Shown here: piece by piece, positions 63,252 through 64,000 of the stretch | Layout: each line of letters starts with the position of its first letter | Position numbering within the stretch: position 1 is the first letter of the stretch | Assembly (NCBI RefSeq): GCF_003182255.1 | Contig: NZ_QGTQ01000008.1 | Span: 62,001 to 126,000 of the forward strand | Origin: Paenibacillus cellulosilyticus | Lineage (GTDB): Bacteria; Bacillota; Bacilli; Paenibacillales; Paenibacillaceae | DNA: 64,000 nt | Direction of reading: 5' to 3' | Translations under genes and position numbers: made by a program | The notes under the pieces: generated by a model | What the model was told of the DNA's origin: nothing | Databases searched by the model: none | The model's input: the letters and a program-made list of their open reading frames with translations, nothing else

Positions 63252-64000
63252 TTATTTGAGTTCTATATAATACAGATTGGTCGTATCAGCCTTCGTAATC
63301 GTATGAGTGCCTGCTGCAAGAGAAACACTAACAATGCCTCCCGTCATGGCATAGCTGGTACCATCGATCTTGATCTGGGTTCCGTCCGCTGAATTGAACA
63401 CTAACGTTAATGTTTTGGCTGCTGTTGTCGTAAATCCGATGCTGGTCGAGCTTTCAATCTTCAAACACTGTGTTAGTGTTAATCCGCTATAGGTTACTGT
63501 GCCCTTCGTTGTTGACAGATTCCCCTGAATCGTGAAGAAGCTGCTCGTTGTGCCGCTTGTCGTGAAGTTGTGAACGATGGATTCCGAAGTTGTATCGGTC
63601 GGAGTTGTAGTATCTGTTGATGTGCTTGAATTTCCTCCGACAGATACAAGACTGGTCGTGTAGCTTTGAATTTTGGACATAAGAGCGGTATTAACTGCAT
63701 CGGACGTGTCGTCAACGGAATCGGTAAATTCCCATGTGAAGTCTCCGTGATTGAGCCGACCCGCCTTATCTGATACGACCTGCTCGACACTGCTTGCCGC
63801 ATCGATGCTGGACGTACTAACACCTAAGTCCTTCAATGTATCGAAGTTGTTGTAAGCAGTTCCGCCAACCAATGTTTTGTAAGTGCTTGGCACGGTTGCC
63901 GTCCGAGAGGAAGCAAGATAAGCATCAAATGATGTGGCATTCGCCGCTGTCGTTCCTGCACTGGAATTCGCATAAATCACACTGTCGGCGCTTGCAATGA
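63252..64000 (-). CDS. Secreted pectate lyase, C-terminal part (cut by window edge)
   Basis: About 249 codons are visible; the N-terminus lies beyond position 64000. The first half ends a family-1-type pectate lyase: SAGTTAANATSFDAYLASSRTATVPSTYKTL followed by GRLNHGDFTWEFTDSVDDTSDAVNTALMSKIQSYTTSLVSVGG, wording common in Bacillus/Paenibacillus pectate lyases. A Ser/Thr linker (SSTSTDTTTPTDTTSES) leads to a C-terminal beta-sandwich module of about 105 residues (IVHNFTTSGTTSSFFTI to TNLYYIELK) resembling accessory or carbohydrate-binding modules of those enzymes. The catalytic residues are not in view. It fits the plant-polysaccharide theme of the mannanase and tannase-like protein. Confidence 0.8.
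   Translation of the reverse strand, partial: IASADSVIYANSSAGTTAANATSFDAYLASSRTATVPSTYKTLVGGTAYNNFDTLKDLGVSTSSIDAASSVEQVVSDKAGRLNHGDFTWEFTDSVDDTSDAVNTALMSKIQSYTTSLVSVGGNSSTSTDTTTPTDTTSESIVHNFTTSGTTSSFFTIQGNLSTTKGTVTYSGLTLTQCLKIESSTSIGFTTTAAKTLTLVFNSADGTQIKIDGTSYAMTGGIVSVSLAAGTHTITKADTTNLYYIELK

Overview
The window reads as chromosomal DNA of an endospore-forming, carbohydrate-degrading Firmicute, most likely Paenibacillus or a close relative. The support is spore genes (cwlJ, two sspH-type SASPs, splB, two collagen-like surface proteins), modular secreted polysaccharidases (GH26 mannanase with CBM35, X2, FnIII and CBM3; a pectate lyase cut by the right edge), AGGAGG-type ribosome sites, frequent TTG/GTG starts and many U-tailed hairpin terminators. 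No rRNA, tRNA, CRISPR array, transposase or prophage gene was seen. Species assignment is inference.

Layout. 1-7.6 kb: end of a serine-hydrolase gene, then a leftward six-gene operon (redoxin, two Dpp/Opp permeases, a fused double ATPase, an LLM flavin monooxygenase, a solute-binding lipoprotein) behind a strong sigma-A promoter; it resembles an uptake-plus-C-S-cleavage system for organosulfur compounds. 7.8-13 kb: GNAT, a two-component system, a divergent tannase-like lipoprotein and a decayed VOC gene. 13-20 kb: pheA, vanZ-like, HAD phosphatase, cwlJ, trhO, an ECF sigma/DUF4179 pair and an esterase. 20-25.5 kb: divergent sspH genes, a small unknown gene beside a class A PBP, an AlkD-like protein and a glycerophosphodiesterase. 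25.6-31 kb: AI-2E-family protein, an EamA transporter under an FMN riboswitch, DedA and three membrane proteins of unknown role. 31-34 kb: PadR / pentapeptide-repeat / DrrAB-like ABC operon. 34-42.6 kb: an oxalate-decarboxylase-like bicupin with altered catalytic residues, a collagen/beta-helix protein, a trans-sulfuration enzyme, the mannanase and a DUF3231 protein. 43-51.8 kb: SDR, VOC, a sigma factor paired with an unknown protein, rifampin phosphotransferase, alditol oxidase, CtaG and DUF2243. 52-55.5 kb: two kinase-fold proteins, an SDR without the usual catalytic residues and an aldose epimerase. 55.6-62.2 kb: a compact five-gene operon (two small coat-type proteins, GT2, GT4, polysaccharide pyruvyl transferase) directly downstream of a 512-residue BclA-like collagen glycoprotein, followed by splB. 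62.3-64 kb: a membrane protein and the pectate lyase C-terminus.

The best candidate for an undescribed system is the 55.6-60.9 kb region: a BclA-like GXT-repeat protein next to a tight glycosyltransferase/pyruvyltransferase operon. Both units carry the same 12-base element (TTTCATARATTG) 80-100 bases before their starts, which suggests a co-expressed spore-surface glycosylation module. Other notable points are the riboswitch-controlled EamA transporter (candidate riboflavin importer), the oxalate-decarboxylase homologue with substituted lid and C-domain glutamates, the PadR/pentapeptide/ABC cassette, and the redoxin-monooxygenase-Dpp operon.
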